Assembly (NCBI GenBank): GCA_947175055.1
Contig: CAMWLJ010000034.1
Location: 1 to 33,084, forward strand
Reading direction: 5' to 3'
Source of the DNA: an uncultured Lachnospiraceae bacterium
GTDB taxonomy: Bacteria > Bacillota > Clostridia > Lachnospirales > Lachnospiraceae
Length of the DNA stretch: 33,084 bases
Shown here: positions 26,901 through 33,084 of the stretch, in pieces
Layout: each line of letters starts with the position of its first letter
Numbering within the stretch: the stretch's first letter is position 1
Program-made: the position numbers and the translations under genes
The notes under the pieces: generated by a model
What the model was told of the DNA's origin: nothing
Database searches by the model: none
Seen by the model: only the letters and a program-made list of their open reading frames with translations

Positions 26901-27410
26901 TCAAAATCCGGTGTCAAAATTTCTTCCCCGGTACTTACCTGCGGCATCGGAAGATTTCATTTCTTTCTGGTACGGATTATCTTCGTTGTAGTATTTGATC
27001 TGTGTAGCCGTAGTGCCGCCGGATACGTAGGTACGGCCGCATTCCGGACAGACGGCTGTCTTGATCGATACATTGCAGGATACGACCTTGCCGTTGTTCT
27101 GTGCAGCATCCTTGTAGGCATTGCTTACATGCTCCTGTTCGTGGCTACGCACCTTAGATGCGGCTGCACTCGGGTCAATATGGGAAGCAGCTTTGAAAGA
27201 GACGTTCTCGTCGGAACCGTCTTGATACTTGCGTTCCTTACAAGTCTGGCACTCAGCAGGTGAGGATTCCTTGCCTGCTTTCTTCTCGGTGGACTGACCC
27301 GGGTTGCGGATGATGGTACGTTCGGCTTCCGGTCCTGTTGCTGCAGCAGCATTTCCGGCGGTATAAGAACGGTCATAGCCGTTTACTGTATTATAGGTTG
27401 AACCGATCAT
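26901..27410 (-). CDS. Cysteine-rich HEXXH protein, possible SprA-like metalloprotease
   Basis: 169 aa. The N-terminal ~50 residues are low-complexity, with no signal peptide. A CQTC pair (54, 57) precedes KERKYQDGSDENVSFK. Residues 87-97 are VRSHEQEHVSN, a HEXXH zinc motif (His90, Glu91, His94) like that in SprA-related proteins (VRAHEQAH). Cys112 and a CPEC pair (121, 124) in CPECGRTYVSGGTT follow. Four paired cysteines plus HEXXH suggest a zinc-ribbon together with a minimal metalloprotease-like helix. Whether it is catalytic is unclear because no third metal ligand is identified. It is in an apparent operon with the DUF975 gene. A GAAGGAAA ribosome site lies before ATG 27410. Confidence 0.75.
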   Translation of the reverse strand: MIGSTYNTVNGYDRSYTAGNAAAATGPEAERTIIRNPGQSTEKKAGKESSPAECQTCKERKYQDGSDENVSFKAASHIDPSAAASKVRSHEQEHVSNAYKDAAQNNGKVVSCNVSIKTAVCPECGRTYVSGGTTATQIKYYNEDNPYQKEMKSSDAAGKYRGRNFDTGF

Positions 27411-27466
27411 AATAGTTTCCTTCTTTCCTGAATGTTTGTGATGCTATATATAAAAGTACTGGCCGG

Positions 27467-27940
27467 TTACGGGGCGCTGATGCCGCCGTCATCCAGTATC
27501 ATCCTGAGCATTTCTTCATAAGACATGCCGTACTGGCTCTCGAAGAGATCATTGACCTGATCCATGATCTCCGGCTTCGTGTAGAGCATGTAAATACTTG
27601 TTCCGCACAGGGCGCAGTTGGCGATCAGGCCAATGGTTGCGCAGATGATGCCAGCTCTTGCCTTGACGTTCATCTTAGGGATACGCCCTCTGGACAGCAG
27701 CGCCAGTACAATGGCGATACTGCCAAAGACGAAGGGCGGATAGATTGTCATGGAGATAAAAGTAGCCAGGGTAAGGATACCCATGATCATCGCTGCCGAT
27801 GCCAGCCGCTCTCCGGAAAACCTGTTCGGATAGCGTCCACGGCCCGGATTCCCATAGGGATTACCGTTGCCGTAAGGATTGCCGTTGCCAAAGGGATTAT
27901 CGTTATTGTTAGTATTGTTGTATGGATTGTTATCGTACAT
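27467..27940 (-). CDS. Asn/Gly-rich membrane protein, DUF4190-like
   Basis: 157 aa. The N-terminal ~38 residues are a hydrophilic low-complexity tail with repeated NGNPYGN units. Two or three membrane segments follow (ASAAMIMGILTLATFISMTI, YPPFVFGSIAIVLALLSRG, AGIICATIGLIANCALCGTS), then a short soluble C-terminus (MDQVNDLFESQYGMSYEEML). The layout matches DUF4190-type proteins, which have an N-rich cytoplasmic tail and paired helices and no known function. AAAGG lies 7 nt before ATG 27940. A -10 element (TATACT, minus strand 28022-28017, with TGG before it) about 75 bp upstream probably drives this and the next two minus-strand genes. Confidence 0.8.
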   Translation of the reverse strand: MYDNNPYNNTNNNDNPFGNGNPYGNGNPYGNPGRGRYPNRFSGERLASAAMIMGILTLATFISMTIYPPFVFGSIAIVLALLSRGRIPKMNVKARAGIICATIGLIANCALCGTSIYMLYTKPEIMDQVNDLFESQYGMSYEEMLRMILDDGGISAP

Positions 27941-28132
27941 AGAATACCTTTCTGTCTTGCCGTAGCCGGTGATAGAAAACGACAGCGGATGGAATGCTGG
28001 CCGCTGACATAGATTCAGTATACCACAGTTTATGTGGAAAGACTACAGAAATTATGTGTTCAGAGACTGTTACGACTTTGCTCTTTTCTATATAAATTAG
28101 GTGGCGGGAATGGGAGGGTTCATGATATAATA

Positions 28133-28192
28133 GAACATGAAGTTGTACTAAGGTGCTGAAGGACAGCACACAAGTACAACTAAATCATGTTC
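28133..28192 (+). repeat. Hairpin unit 1 of the array upstream of tex
   Basis: GAACATGA (28133-28140) pairs with TCATGTTC (28185-28192). AGTTGTACT (28141-28149) pairs with AGTACAACT (28173-28181). The inner stem is GTGCT/AGCAC around GAAGGAC. The internal loops are AAG/ACA, and there is an AAA bulge on the 3' side. It abuts unit 2, which has the same architecture with different bases. A candidate extended -10 (TGATATAAT, 28123-28131) lies at its edge, so it may be the start of the tex transcript. Confidence 0.7.
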
Positions 28193-28250
28193 GACATAGA
28201 GTTCTGCTAAGGCTGCAAAGAACGCAGGCCAAGCAGAACTAGACTATGTC
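28193..28250 (+). repeat. Hairpin unit 2, same architecture with compensatory changes
   Basis: GACATAG (28193-28199) pairs with CTATGTC (28244-28250). AGTTCTGCT (28200-28208) pairs with AGCAGAACT (28232-28240). The inner stem is CTGC/GCAG around AAAGAAC. The internal AA on the 5' side and the 3-nt AGA bulge on the 3' side match unit 1. Both arms change together relative to unit 1, indicating selection on pairing. Confidence 0.7.
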
Positions 28251-28252
28251 TA

Positions 28253-28279
28253 GGAGAATGCAAAAAGCATGCATTCTCC
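28253..28279 (+). repeat. Hairpin 3 of the array upstream of tex
   Basis: A perfect 10-bp stem, GGAGAATGCA with TGCATTCTCC, around a 7-nt A-rich loop. No T-run follows. Confidence 0.65.
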
Positions 28280-28297
28280 GTGAGTAGTGGCAGGTCT

Positions 28298-28336
28298 AGT
28301 TGTACTAAGGTGCTTGAAGGACAGCACACAAGTATA
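28298..28336 (+). repeat. Degenerate second copy of hairpin unit 1
   Basis: Bases 28298-28334 repeat 28141-28176 with a single inserted T (AGTTGTACTAAGGTGCT, then GAAGGACAGCACACAAGTA). The 3' arm then breaks off (AGTATATAAAG), so only the inner stem and part of the outer stem remain. It lies about 50 nt before the tex start. Confidence 0.7.
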
Positions 28337-28387
28337 TAAAGGAAAAGCAAAATCATATCGTTAAGGAAGAAAGGCACAAGAGCAAGG

Positions 28388-30784
28388 ATGGACATTATTT
28401 TAAAACTCAAGGATGAACTGAAAGTGGAGAAATGGCAGGTGGAAGCTGCCGTGAAGCTGATTGATGAAGGGAATACCATTCCTTTTATCTCCAGATACCG
28501 TAAGGAAGCGACGGGGTCCCTCAATGATGAGGTGCTGCGTGACCTGCATGAGCGGCTTACTTATCTGCGGAATCTGGAAGAGAAGAAGGAACAGGTTTTA
28601 AAAAGCATAGAGGAACAGGGAAAACTGACCGAGGAGCTGCAGGCGAAGATCGTGGCGGCGGAAACCATGGTGGTGGTGGAGGACCTTTACAGGCCTTACC
28701 GTCCGAAGCGTAAGACCAGGGCCAGCGTGGCCAAGGAGAAAGGATTGGACGGCCTGGCGCAGTTTATTCTGGCGCAGGAGACGACGGCTCCCATTGAGGA
28801 GGAAGCGGCCAAATATGTCCACGAGGATGAAGATGCCGCCAAGACAGTGGCTACCGTGGAAGATGCCATTCAGGGCGCTAAGGATATCATCGCCGAGATG
28901 ATCTCGGACGAGGCGGATTATCGTATCTATATCCGTAATATCACGATAGAGGAAGGTAAGCTGACAAGCGTTGCCAAGGATGAGAAGGCTGAGAGCGTGT
29001 ACGAGATGTATTATCAGTACGAAGAACCGGTGAAAAAGGTTGCCGGCCACAGGACGCTTGCCCTGAACCGCGGGGAGAATGAGAAATTCCTGGTGGTGAA
29101 GGTGGAGGCGCCGGTGGAGCGTATCTTACAGTACCTGCGCACGAAGGTGATCACCAGGGACAATGAGGTCACTTCCCCGATCCTGGAGGATGTGATCGAA
29201 GACAGCTACAGCAGGCTGATCGCACCGGCCATCGAGCGGGAGATCCGCAACGATCTGACGGAAAAGGCGGAGGACGGCGCGATTTCCGTATTTGGCAAGA
29301 ACTTAGAGCAGCTTCTGCTGCAGCCGCCCATCGCCGGCAAGGTGGTTCTGGGCTGGGATCCGGCTTTCCGTACCGGCTGTAAACTGGCGGTGGTGGACGA
29401 GACGGGCAAAGTGCTTGACACGAAAGTTATCTATCCCACTGCACCGCAGAACAAGGTGACAGAAGCCAAGGCAGAGCTTAAGAGATTGATCAGGAAATAT
29501 AATGTATCCCTGATTTCCGTCGGCAACGGCACGGCTTCCAGAGAATCCGAGCAGGTGATCGTGGAACTGTTGAAAGAACTGGATACGCCGGTACAGTATG
29601 TGATCGTCAACGAGGCGGGCGCGTCGGTGTACTCTGCGAGTAAGCTGGCCACAGAGGAGTTCCCCAACTTCGACGTGGGACAGAGGAGCGCCGCTTCTAT
29701 TGCCAGAAGGCTGCAGGATCCGCTGGCGGAACTGGTGAAGATCGATCCGAAATCCATCGGTGTGGGCCAGTATCAGCACGATATGAACCAGAAGAAACTG
29801 AGCGAGGCGCTGCACGGCGTGGTGGAAGACAGTGTGAATAAAGTAGGCGTGGACTTGAATACCGCTTCTGCCTCCCTTCTGGAATATGTCTCCGGCGTGA
29901 GCAAGGTGGTCGCCAGAAATATCGTGGATTACCGGGAGACTAACGGCAGATTTTCCAACCGGGCGCAGCTGCTTAAGGTGGCCAAGCTGGGGCCGAAGGC
30001 TTATGAACAGTGTGCGGGATTTATGCGCATTGCGGACGGCGACAATCCGCTGGATGCCACCAGTGTGCATCCGGAGTCATACGAGGCGGCAAAGAAGCTG
30101 CTTGACAGGATGGGCCTGACCATGGAAGACGTGAAGGAAGCCCAGAAAAAGGCGGCCGCGCAGAAGGCGTCGGGTAAGAAGGCAGCAGCAGCGCCGGTTA
30201 AAGAAAAGAAAAAACCGCAGCCGAAGGTGGTCATCCGCAATACCAACACCGCCATGGGCAAGGCGTTGGCGGCTGCTATGGGCGGCATGACGCTGGAAGG
30301 GGAAGATACTGACAGGAATAATAACGGCAATGCCGGCAGGAAGGCGGCTAAAGGCGGCGATAAGCCGGATATGACGGTCAGCAGCTTAGAGAAGAAGATC
30401 AAGGATAAAAAGAAGCTGGCGGAGGAACTTGGCATCGGTGAGATCACGCTGACCGATATTCTCAAAGAACTGGAGAAACCGGCCAGAGATCCTCGTGACG
30501 ATATGCCGGCGCCGATCCTGCGCAGCGATGTGCTGGATATGAAGGACTTAAAACCGGGTATGATCTTGAAAGGCACGGTGCGGAACGTGATAGACTTCGG
30601 GGTGTTTGTGGATATCGGCGTGCACCAGGACGGACTTGTACATATTTCGCAGATCACCAATCGCTATATCAAGCATCCGCTGGAGGCAGTCAGTGTGGGC
30701 GACGTGGTGGATGTGCAGGTGCTTACGGTGGATGTGGCCAAGAAGAGAATCGGACTGACTATGAAGATCAAGCAGGAAGCCTGA
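28388..30784 (+). CDS. tex: Tex family RNA-binding transcription accessory protein
   Basis: Cytoplasmic nucleic-acid-binding protein of 798 aa, a little longer than typical Tex (~720-780). In order: N-terminal Tex helices (EKWQVEAAVKLIDEGNTIPF, SRYRKEATGSLNDEVLRDLH), a YqgF-like RNase H fold (VVLGWDPAFRTGCKLAVVDE), helix-hairpin-helix units (GVDLNTASASLLEYVSGVSK), a Lys/Ala-rich linker, and a C-terminal S1 domain from ~722 (ILKGTVRNVIDFGVFVDIGV, QDGLVHISQ). The linker (~580-690) is about 100 residues of charged sequence (KKAAAAPVKEKKKPQPK; RNNNGNAGRKAAKGGDK). Tex proteins affect transcription and toxin expression in several bacteria. The ribosome site before ATG 28388 is weak (AGCAAGG), and the leader contains the hairpin array. 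Confidence 0.95.
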   Translation: MDIILKLKDELKVEKWQVEAAVKLIDEGNTIPFISRYRKEATGSLNDEVLRDLHERLTYLRNLEEKKEQVLKSIEEQGKLTEELQAKIVAAETMVVVEDLYRPYRPKRKTRASVAKEKGLDGLAQFILAQETTAPIEEEAAKYVHEDEDAAKTVATVEDAIQGAKDIIAEMISDEADYRIYIRNITIEEGKLTSVAKDEKAESVYEMYYQYEEPVKKVAGHRTLALNRGENEKFLVVKVEAPVERILQYLRTKVITRDNEVTSPILEDVIEDSYSRLIAPAIEREIRNDLTEKAEDGAISVFGKNLEQLLLQPPIAGKVVLGWDPAFRTGCKLAVVDETGKVLDTKVIYPTAPQNKVTEAKAELKRLIRKYNVSLISVGNGTASRESEQVIVELLKELDTPVQYVIVNEAGASVYSASKLATEEFPNFDVGQRSAASIARRLQDPLAELVKIDPKSIGVGQYQHDMNQKKLSEALHGVVEDSVNKVGVDLNTASASLLEYVSGVSKVVARNIVDYRETNGRFSNRAQLLKVAKLGPKAYEQCAGFMRIADGDNPLDATSVHPESYEAAKKLLDRMGLTMEDVKEAQKKAAAQKASGKKAAAAPVKEKKKPQPKVVIRNTNTAMGKALAAAMGGMTLEGEDTDRNNNGNAGRKAAKGGDKPDMTVSSLEKKIKDKKKLAEELGIGEITLTDILKELEKPARDPRDDMPAPILRSDVLDMKDLKPGMILKGTVRNVIDFGVFVDIGVHQDGLVHISQITNRYIKHPLEAVSVGDVVDVQVLTVDVAKKRIGLTMKIKQEA

Positions 30785-30834
30785 GAACCGAGAAAGACGT
30801 TACATGATAATACGGGATATGGATGTTTAGGAAA

Positions 30835-30981
30835 GGGCTGTTGCAAAAGTAGATGAATAATCGCTACTGGCGCAATGGCCCCGTTTTTTTGTGTCTAAAA
30901 TCAGAAAAGCAGACTCCGAAGAGCCTGCCATCCGTGGTATAATAAGTTATGATTGGTAGTCGAAAATACCAGATTTTGTAA
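30835..30981 (+). mobile_element. Left-end remnant of an IS1182-like insertion sequence
   Basis: Starts with GGGCTGTTGCAAAAG, the kind of terminal repeat seen in IS1182-group elements. A hairpin follows (GGGC/GCCC, TTGC/GCAA and GTAG/CTAC nested, 30835-30881) with seven T, which would also stop transcription from tex. Next come an extended -10 promoter (TGGTATAAT, 30935-30943) and an ATG at 30949 opening only ten codons (MIGSRKYQIL) before a stop. The transposase body is missing here; a decayed one lies at 32619-32885. Confidence 0.5.
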
Positions 30982-31084
30982 CACCTCCATCTATAGTATT
31001 ACAAATATAAATAGCGAAATAGGTTCTTGATAAAATATTAGTAGAGAATTAAAAATTAATTCCTGTGATAATAAAGATATTTCC

Positions 31085-31113
31085 TTATGAGATAACAACC
31101 ATTGTGTTATAAT
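31085..31113 (+). promoter_or_regulatory. Candidate promoter of the BREX relic/nuclease unit
   Basis: Extended -10 TGTTATAAT (TATAAT at 31108-31113), with a weak -35 (TTATGA, 31085-31090) at 17 bp. A purine-rich ribosome-site-like GTGAAAGG follows at 31121-31128. The surrounding 30982-31152 is AT-rich with no other recognisable content. Confidence 0.4.
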
Positions 31114-31152
31114 TAGGGCGGTGAAAGGAACAGGGTTATATAAGTGAATTAA

Positions 31153-31458
31153 ATGAAAGGCTACAATGTGTATCAGATATTTCTCGAAATATGTGATGAA
31201 AAGCGCATTATAAACGGTGCGCCTGCTATAGAAGATAAAGGAAAAAGATTACCTGTTGCAACAGATACAGCGTTTTGCAAATAACAAGACTTTTGTGGAA
31301 AGGATACAATACAAACCACATAACGCGGGGATGTGCTGATGCTCACTGGAATAGGAGAAGTATTTCCATTTATGAGAATCCATTCATTATTGGAAGTATT
31401 ACAGCCAGAGTTCGGATATACTGAGATGAATATCATAAGAAGAGTTGGAGGAGAATAG
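31153..31458 (+). pseudogene. Decayed DUF1788/BrxB gene (BREX defence component)
   Basis: About 100 codons spread over two frames read as a DUF1788 (BrxB) protein. From 31153: YNVYQIFLEICDEKRIING, then EDK. After a frameshift near 31235: KEKDYLLQQIQRFANN, then KTFVERIQYKPHNAG. After a compensating shift near 31329: DVLMLTGIGEVFPFMRIHSL, then LEVLQPEF, ending NIIRRVGGE with TAG at 31456-31458. The LTGxGEVFPFMRxHxLLxxLQ block is the family's most recognisable part. Intact members are about 190-200 aa, so the N-terminal half is gone, and the jump from LQPEF to the tail implies an internal deletion. BrxB is a core BREX phage-defence protein. The stop codon abuts the ATG of the nuclease gene. Confidence 0.7.
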
Positions 31459-32553
31459 ATGGATAGCAAAAATGAAATAATAGAAACGAATAAGTCTTTA
31501 GATATGTTGATTGCAGATTCCATTGAACTAATCCAATATGCACGACAGATTACTGCAAAACAGGTTAATCTGGTGCAGTTAATGACATACTATTCACTTG
31601 GAAAATGGATTGTTGAAGAACAGCAGGAAGGGAAAGAACGGGCTAAATATGGAAAGCAGGTTTTGAAAAAATTATCAGAAAGTCTTACAAAAGAATTTGG
31701 AAGAGGATTTTCGGAAACAAACTTGGAGTATGCTAGAAAATTTTATTTCACATATGCAGACCGAATATCTCAAACAGTGTTTGAGGAATTTGCAGTTAAA
31801 AAATCCCAAACAGTGTTTGAGGAATTGGATAAGGAACAACCTTTTCTTGTTTCATGGTCGCATTATTTGCAGCTAATGCGGATAGAAAATGCGGATGAAC
31901 GAAAATTTTATGAGATAGAATCAGCAAAATCCGGCTGGGGAATACGTACATTACAAAGACAGTATAATTCGAGTCTATATGAGAGGTTGGCGCTGAGCAG
32001 AGATAAGGATGAGGTGATGAGGCTAGCTAAAGAGGGCAATGTCATTACAAAACCGCAGGATATTGTGAAACAACCCACTGTGCTTGAATTTCTTGGGTTA
32101 GATGAAAAAGCAAAATATGTGGAGTCTGATTTGGAAACTGCAATTATCAATAAACTGCAAAAATTTTTGTTAGAGTTAGGCAAGGGCTACTTATTTGAAG
32201 CAAGGCAGAAGCGGTTTACATTCAAAGAAGATAGCTTTTATGTGGATCTTGTGTTTTATAACAGGCTTTTACGTTGCTACGTGCTGATAGATTTGAAGAT
32301 TGACAAACTTACACATCAAGATTTGGGGCAGATGTTGATGTATGTGCATTACTATGACAGATATGAGAAGCTGCCCGAGGAAAATCCAACGGTAGGAATT
32401 TTGTTATGTAAGGAAAAGGATGATGCCCTTGTAGAAATTACATTACCGGATGATGCCAATATTTATGCATCAGAGTATCAGTTGTATTTGCCTGATAAGC
32501 AGGAGCTGCAGAAAAAATTGAAGGAATGGATAGAGGAAGGAACGGATTTGTAG
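31459..32553 (+). CDS. DUF1016/YhcG-type PD-(D/E)XK nuclease
   Basis: 364 aa. The N-terminal DUF1016_N helical domain covers ~15-180 (LIQYARQITAKQVNLVQLMT, YYSLGKWIVEEQQEGKERAK, GFSETNLEYARKFYFTY, SWSHYLQLMRIENADERKFY). The C-terminal nuclease domain has the catalytic pattern Asp263 (SFYVDLVFYN) and Asp278-Leu-Lys280 (CYVLIDLK), then the family segment LTHQDLGQMLMYVHYYDRYE. GGAGGAG at 31447-31453 supports the start. The ATG directly follows the stop of the BrxB pseudogene, so it was probably cotranscribed with it. YhcG-like proteins accompany restriction and other defence loci; their role is unsettled. The frame is intact while its neighbours are decayed. An internal 24-bp direct repeat duplicates SQTVFEE. 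Confidence 0.92.
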   Translation: MDSKNEIIETNKSLDMLIADSIELIQYARQITAKQVNLVQLMTYYSLGKWIVEEQQEGKERAKYGKQVLKKLSESLTKEFGRGFSETNLEYARKFYFTYADRISQTVFEEFAVKKSQTVFEELDKEQPFLVSWSHYLQLMRIENADERKFYEIESAKSGWGIRTLQRQYNSSLYERLALSRDKDEVMRLAKEGNVITKPQDIVKQPTVLEFLGLDEKAKYVESDLETAIINKLQKFLLELGKGYLFEARQKRFTFKEDSFYVDLVFYNRLLRCYVLIDLKIDKLTHQDLGQMLMYVHYYDRYEKLPEENPTVGILLCKEKDDALVEITLPDDANIYASEYQLYLPDKQELQKKLKEWIEEGTDL

Positions 32554-32618
32554 ATAGTTTTATTGTAGACACAATTTTTAAAACATACTAAAAATGTTGC
32601 TACACTGTCGCAACAATT

Positions 32619-32885
32619 ATGTGGAGGGGAAATTACCCCAAGACTATGTTCAAGATCCTGGCATATGCTTATTCACAAAATATCTATTCTTTGAGAAAGA
32701 TCGAAACCGCCTGCAGGCGTGAAATTAACTTTATGTGAGAAAGACTTTTCTATCAGATGGTAAAAAGGCTGGAACAGGCGGATGAACTGTCAAAGGAAAC
32801 GGTATTCATAGACGGGATAAAGTTAGAAGCGTTATTAAGGTACGCCCTAAATCCAGCAGATTTTCTTAAAATAGGAAAATACTAG
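32619..32885 (+). pseudogene. Decayed IS1182-family transposase
   Basis: From ATG 32619 the frame reads GNYPKTMFKILAYAYSQNIY then SLRKIETACRREINFM, the N-terminal segment of IS1182-type transposases, and stops at TGA 32736-32738. In the same frame, after an evident deletion, comes FYQMVKRLEQADELSKETVF then IDGIKLEA, the block holding the first catalytic Asp. Unrelated codons follow to TAG 32883-32885. The gene is far shorter than an intact transposase (~450-550 aa), so it is inactive. It may be the other part of the element whose left end is at 30835. Confidence 0.8.
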
Positions 32886-32911
32886 ACTTTTTGTTAGTAG
32901 AAATAGAAGAA

Positions 32912-32960
32912 GGGTATCGCTCAATCATCTGATTTGATGATTGAGCGACTGCCCTTTCTT
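32912..32960. terminator. Strong hairpin at the end of the IS relic
   Basis: TCGCTCAATCATC (32917-32929) pairs perfectly over 13 bp with GATGATTGAGCGA (32936-32948). GGG/CCC extends it beyond a small internal loop, and TTTCTT follows. It may end the IS and also serve the opposing minus-strand gene, whose stop codon lies within the stem. Confidence 0.7.
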
Positions 32961-33084
32961 GTATAGGTCACGGGAATCTGGTTATATTGAATTGTCAGGT
33001 TATATTCTGTATCCGGGTCAGCCGAAGTGCAGGAAAAGGCCAACAGCACATAATGATTGGCAGCTTCTATTCTTTGAAGGTGCG
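32921..33084 (-). CDS. 3' end of an unidentified minus-strand gene (starts beyond the window)
   Basis: An open minus-strand frame enters from the right edge and runs 53 codons to TGA (plus-strand 32921-32923). It reads HLQRIEAANHYVLLAFSCTS, then ADPDTEYNLTIQYNQIPVTY, then TRKGSRSIIKSDD. The composition looks protein-like, with beta-type alternation and a charged C-terminus, but I do not recognise a family. The stop lies inside the 13-bp terminator stem, so the last residues may have been created by joining to the IS end. The call could be chance, given the short length. Confidence 0.4.
   Translation of the reverse strand, partial: HLQRIEAANHYVLLAFSCTSADPDTEYNLTIQYNQIPVTYTRKGSRSIIKSDD

Noticed and set aside
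28133-28336. CRISPR array
   Set aside because: The repeats are hairpins of changing sequence with covarying arms, not identical short repeats with unique spacers, and no cas genes are near.
29303-30070. 255-codon minus-strand open frame opposite tex
   Set aside because: Same reason: tex is clearly coding on the plus strand and the opposite frame has no family features.

Overview
The window looks like chromosomal DNA of a motile, butyrate-forming Lachnospiraceae-type Firmicute. The signs are Lachnospiraceae-style flagellins in tandem, a phosphate butyryltransferase/butyrate kinase pair, YesM/YesN-type sugar two-component regulation, strong GGAGG ribosome sites and several Clostridia-type hypothetical families. 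The genus cannot be fixed from the sequence. There are no tRNA or rRNA genes and no CRISPR array.

Layout. 1-1358: the end of one flagellin gene, a strong terminator, and a second flagellin with an unusual cysteine-bearing centre. 1425-3299: aspS with its own promoter and terminator. 3329-5319: a divergent AraC-type regulator and aldo/keto reductase, with paired candidate operators between them. 5436-12678: a sugar-uptake operon of solute-binding lipoprotein, two permeases, YesM-like histidine kinase, YesN-like response regulator and a YhcH/YiaL-family protein. It has no ATPase gene and presumably borrows a shared one. 12784-13562: a small membrane protein. 13615-17114: the end of purine synthesis, with guaB, a stand-alone PurO-type IMP cyclohydrolase and a stand-alone AICAR formyltransferase in place of bifunctional PurH. 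17154-19577: ptb and buk, the kinase route to butyrate and ATP. 19641-22095: a membrane protein, a winged-helix regulator and an XRE-type membrane regulator, with a 16-bp palindromic operator and unusually hairpin-rich spacers. 22107-26134: secA with a structured leader, then prfB with the classic programmed +1 frameshift. 26157-27940, minus strand: a DUF975 membrane protein, a Cys-rich HEXXH protein and an Asn/Gly-rich membrane protein. 28133-30784: a tandem array of covarying hairpins followed by tex.

The right end (30835-33084) is an AT-rich accessory scar. It holds an IS1182-like left end, a decayed gene of the DUF1788/BrxB family (a BREX phage-defence component), an intact DUF1016/YhcG-type PD-(D/E)XK nuclease starting directly after the BrxB stop codon, a decayed IS1182-type transposase, and the 3' end of an unidentified minus-strand gene. 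I read this as the relic of a BREX-like defence island in which the nuclease gene alone stays open.

The least explained signals are the covarying hairpin array upstream of tex, the roughly 103-nt hairpin and the tandem hairpins around the winged-helix gene, the secA leader fold, and the BREX relic.
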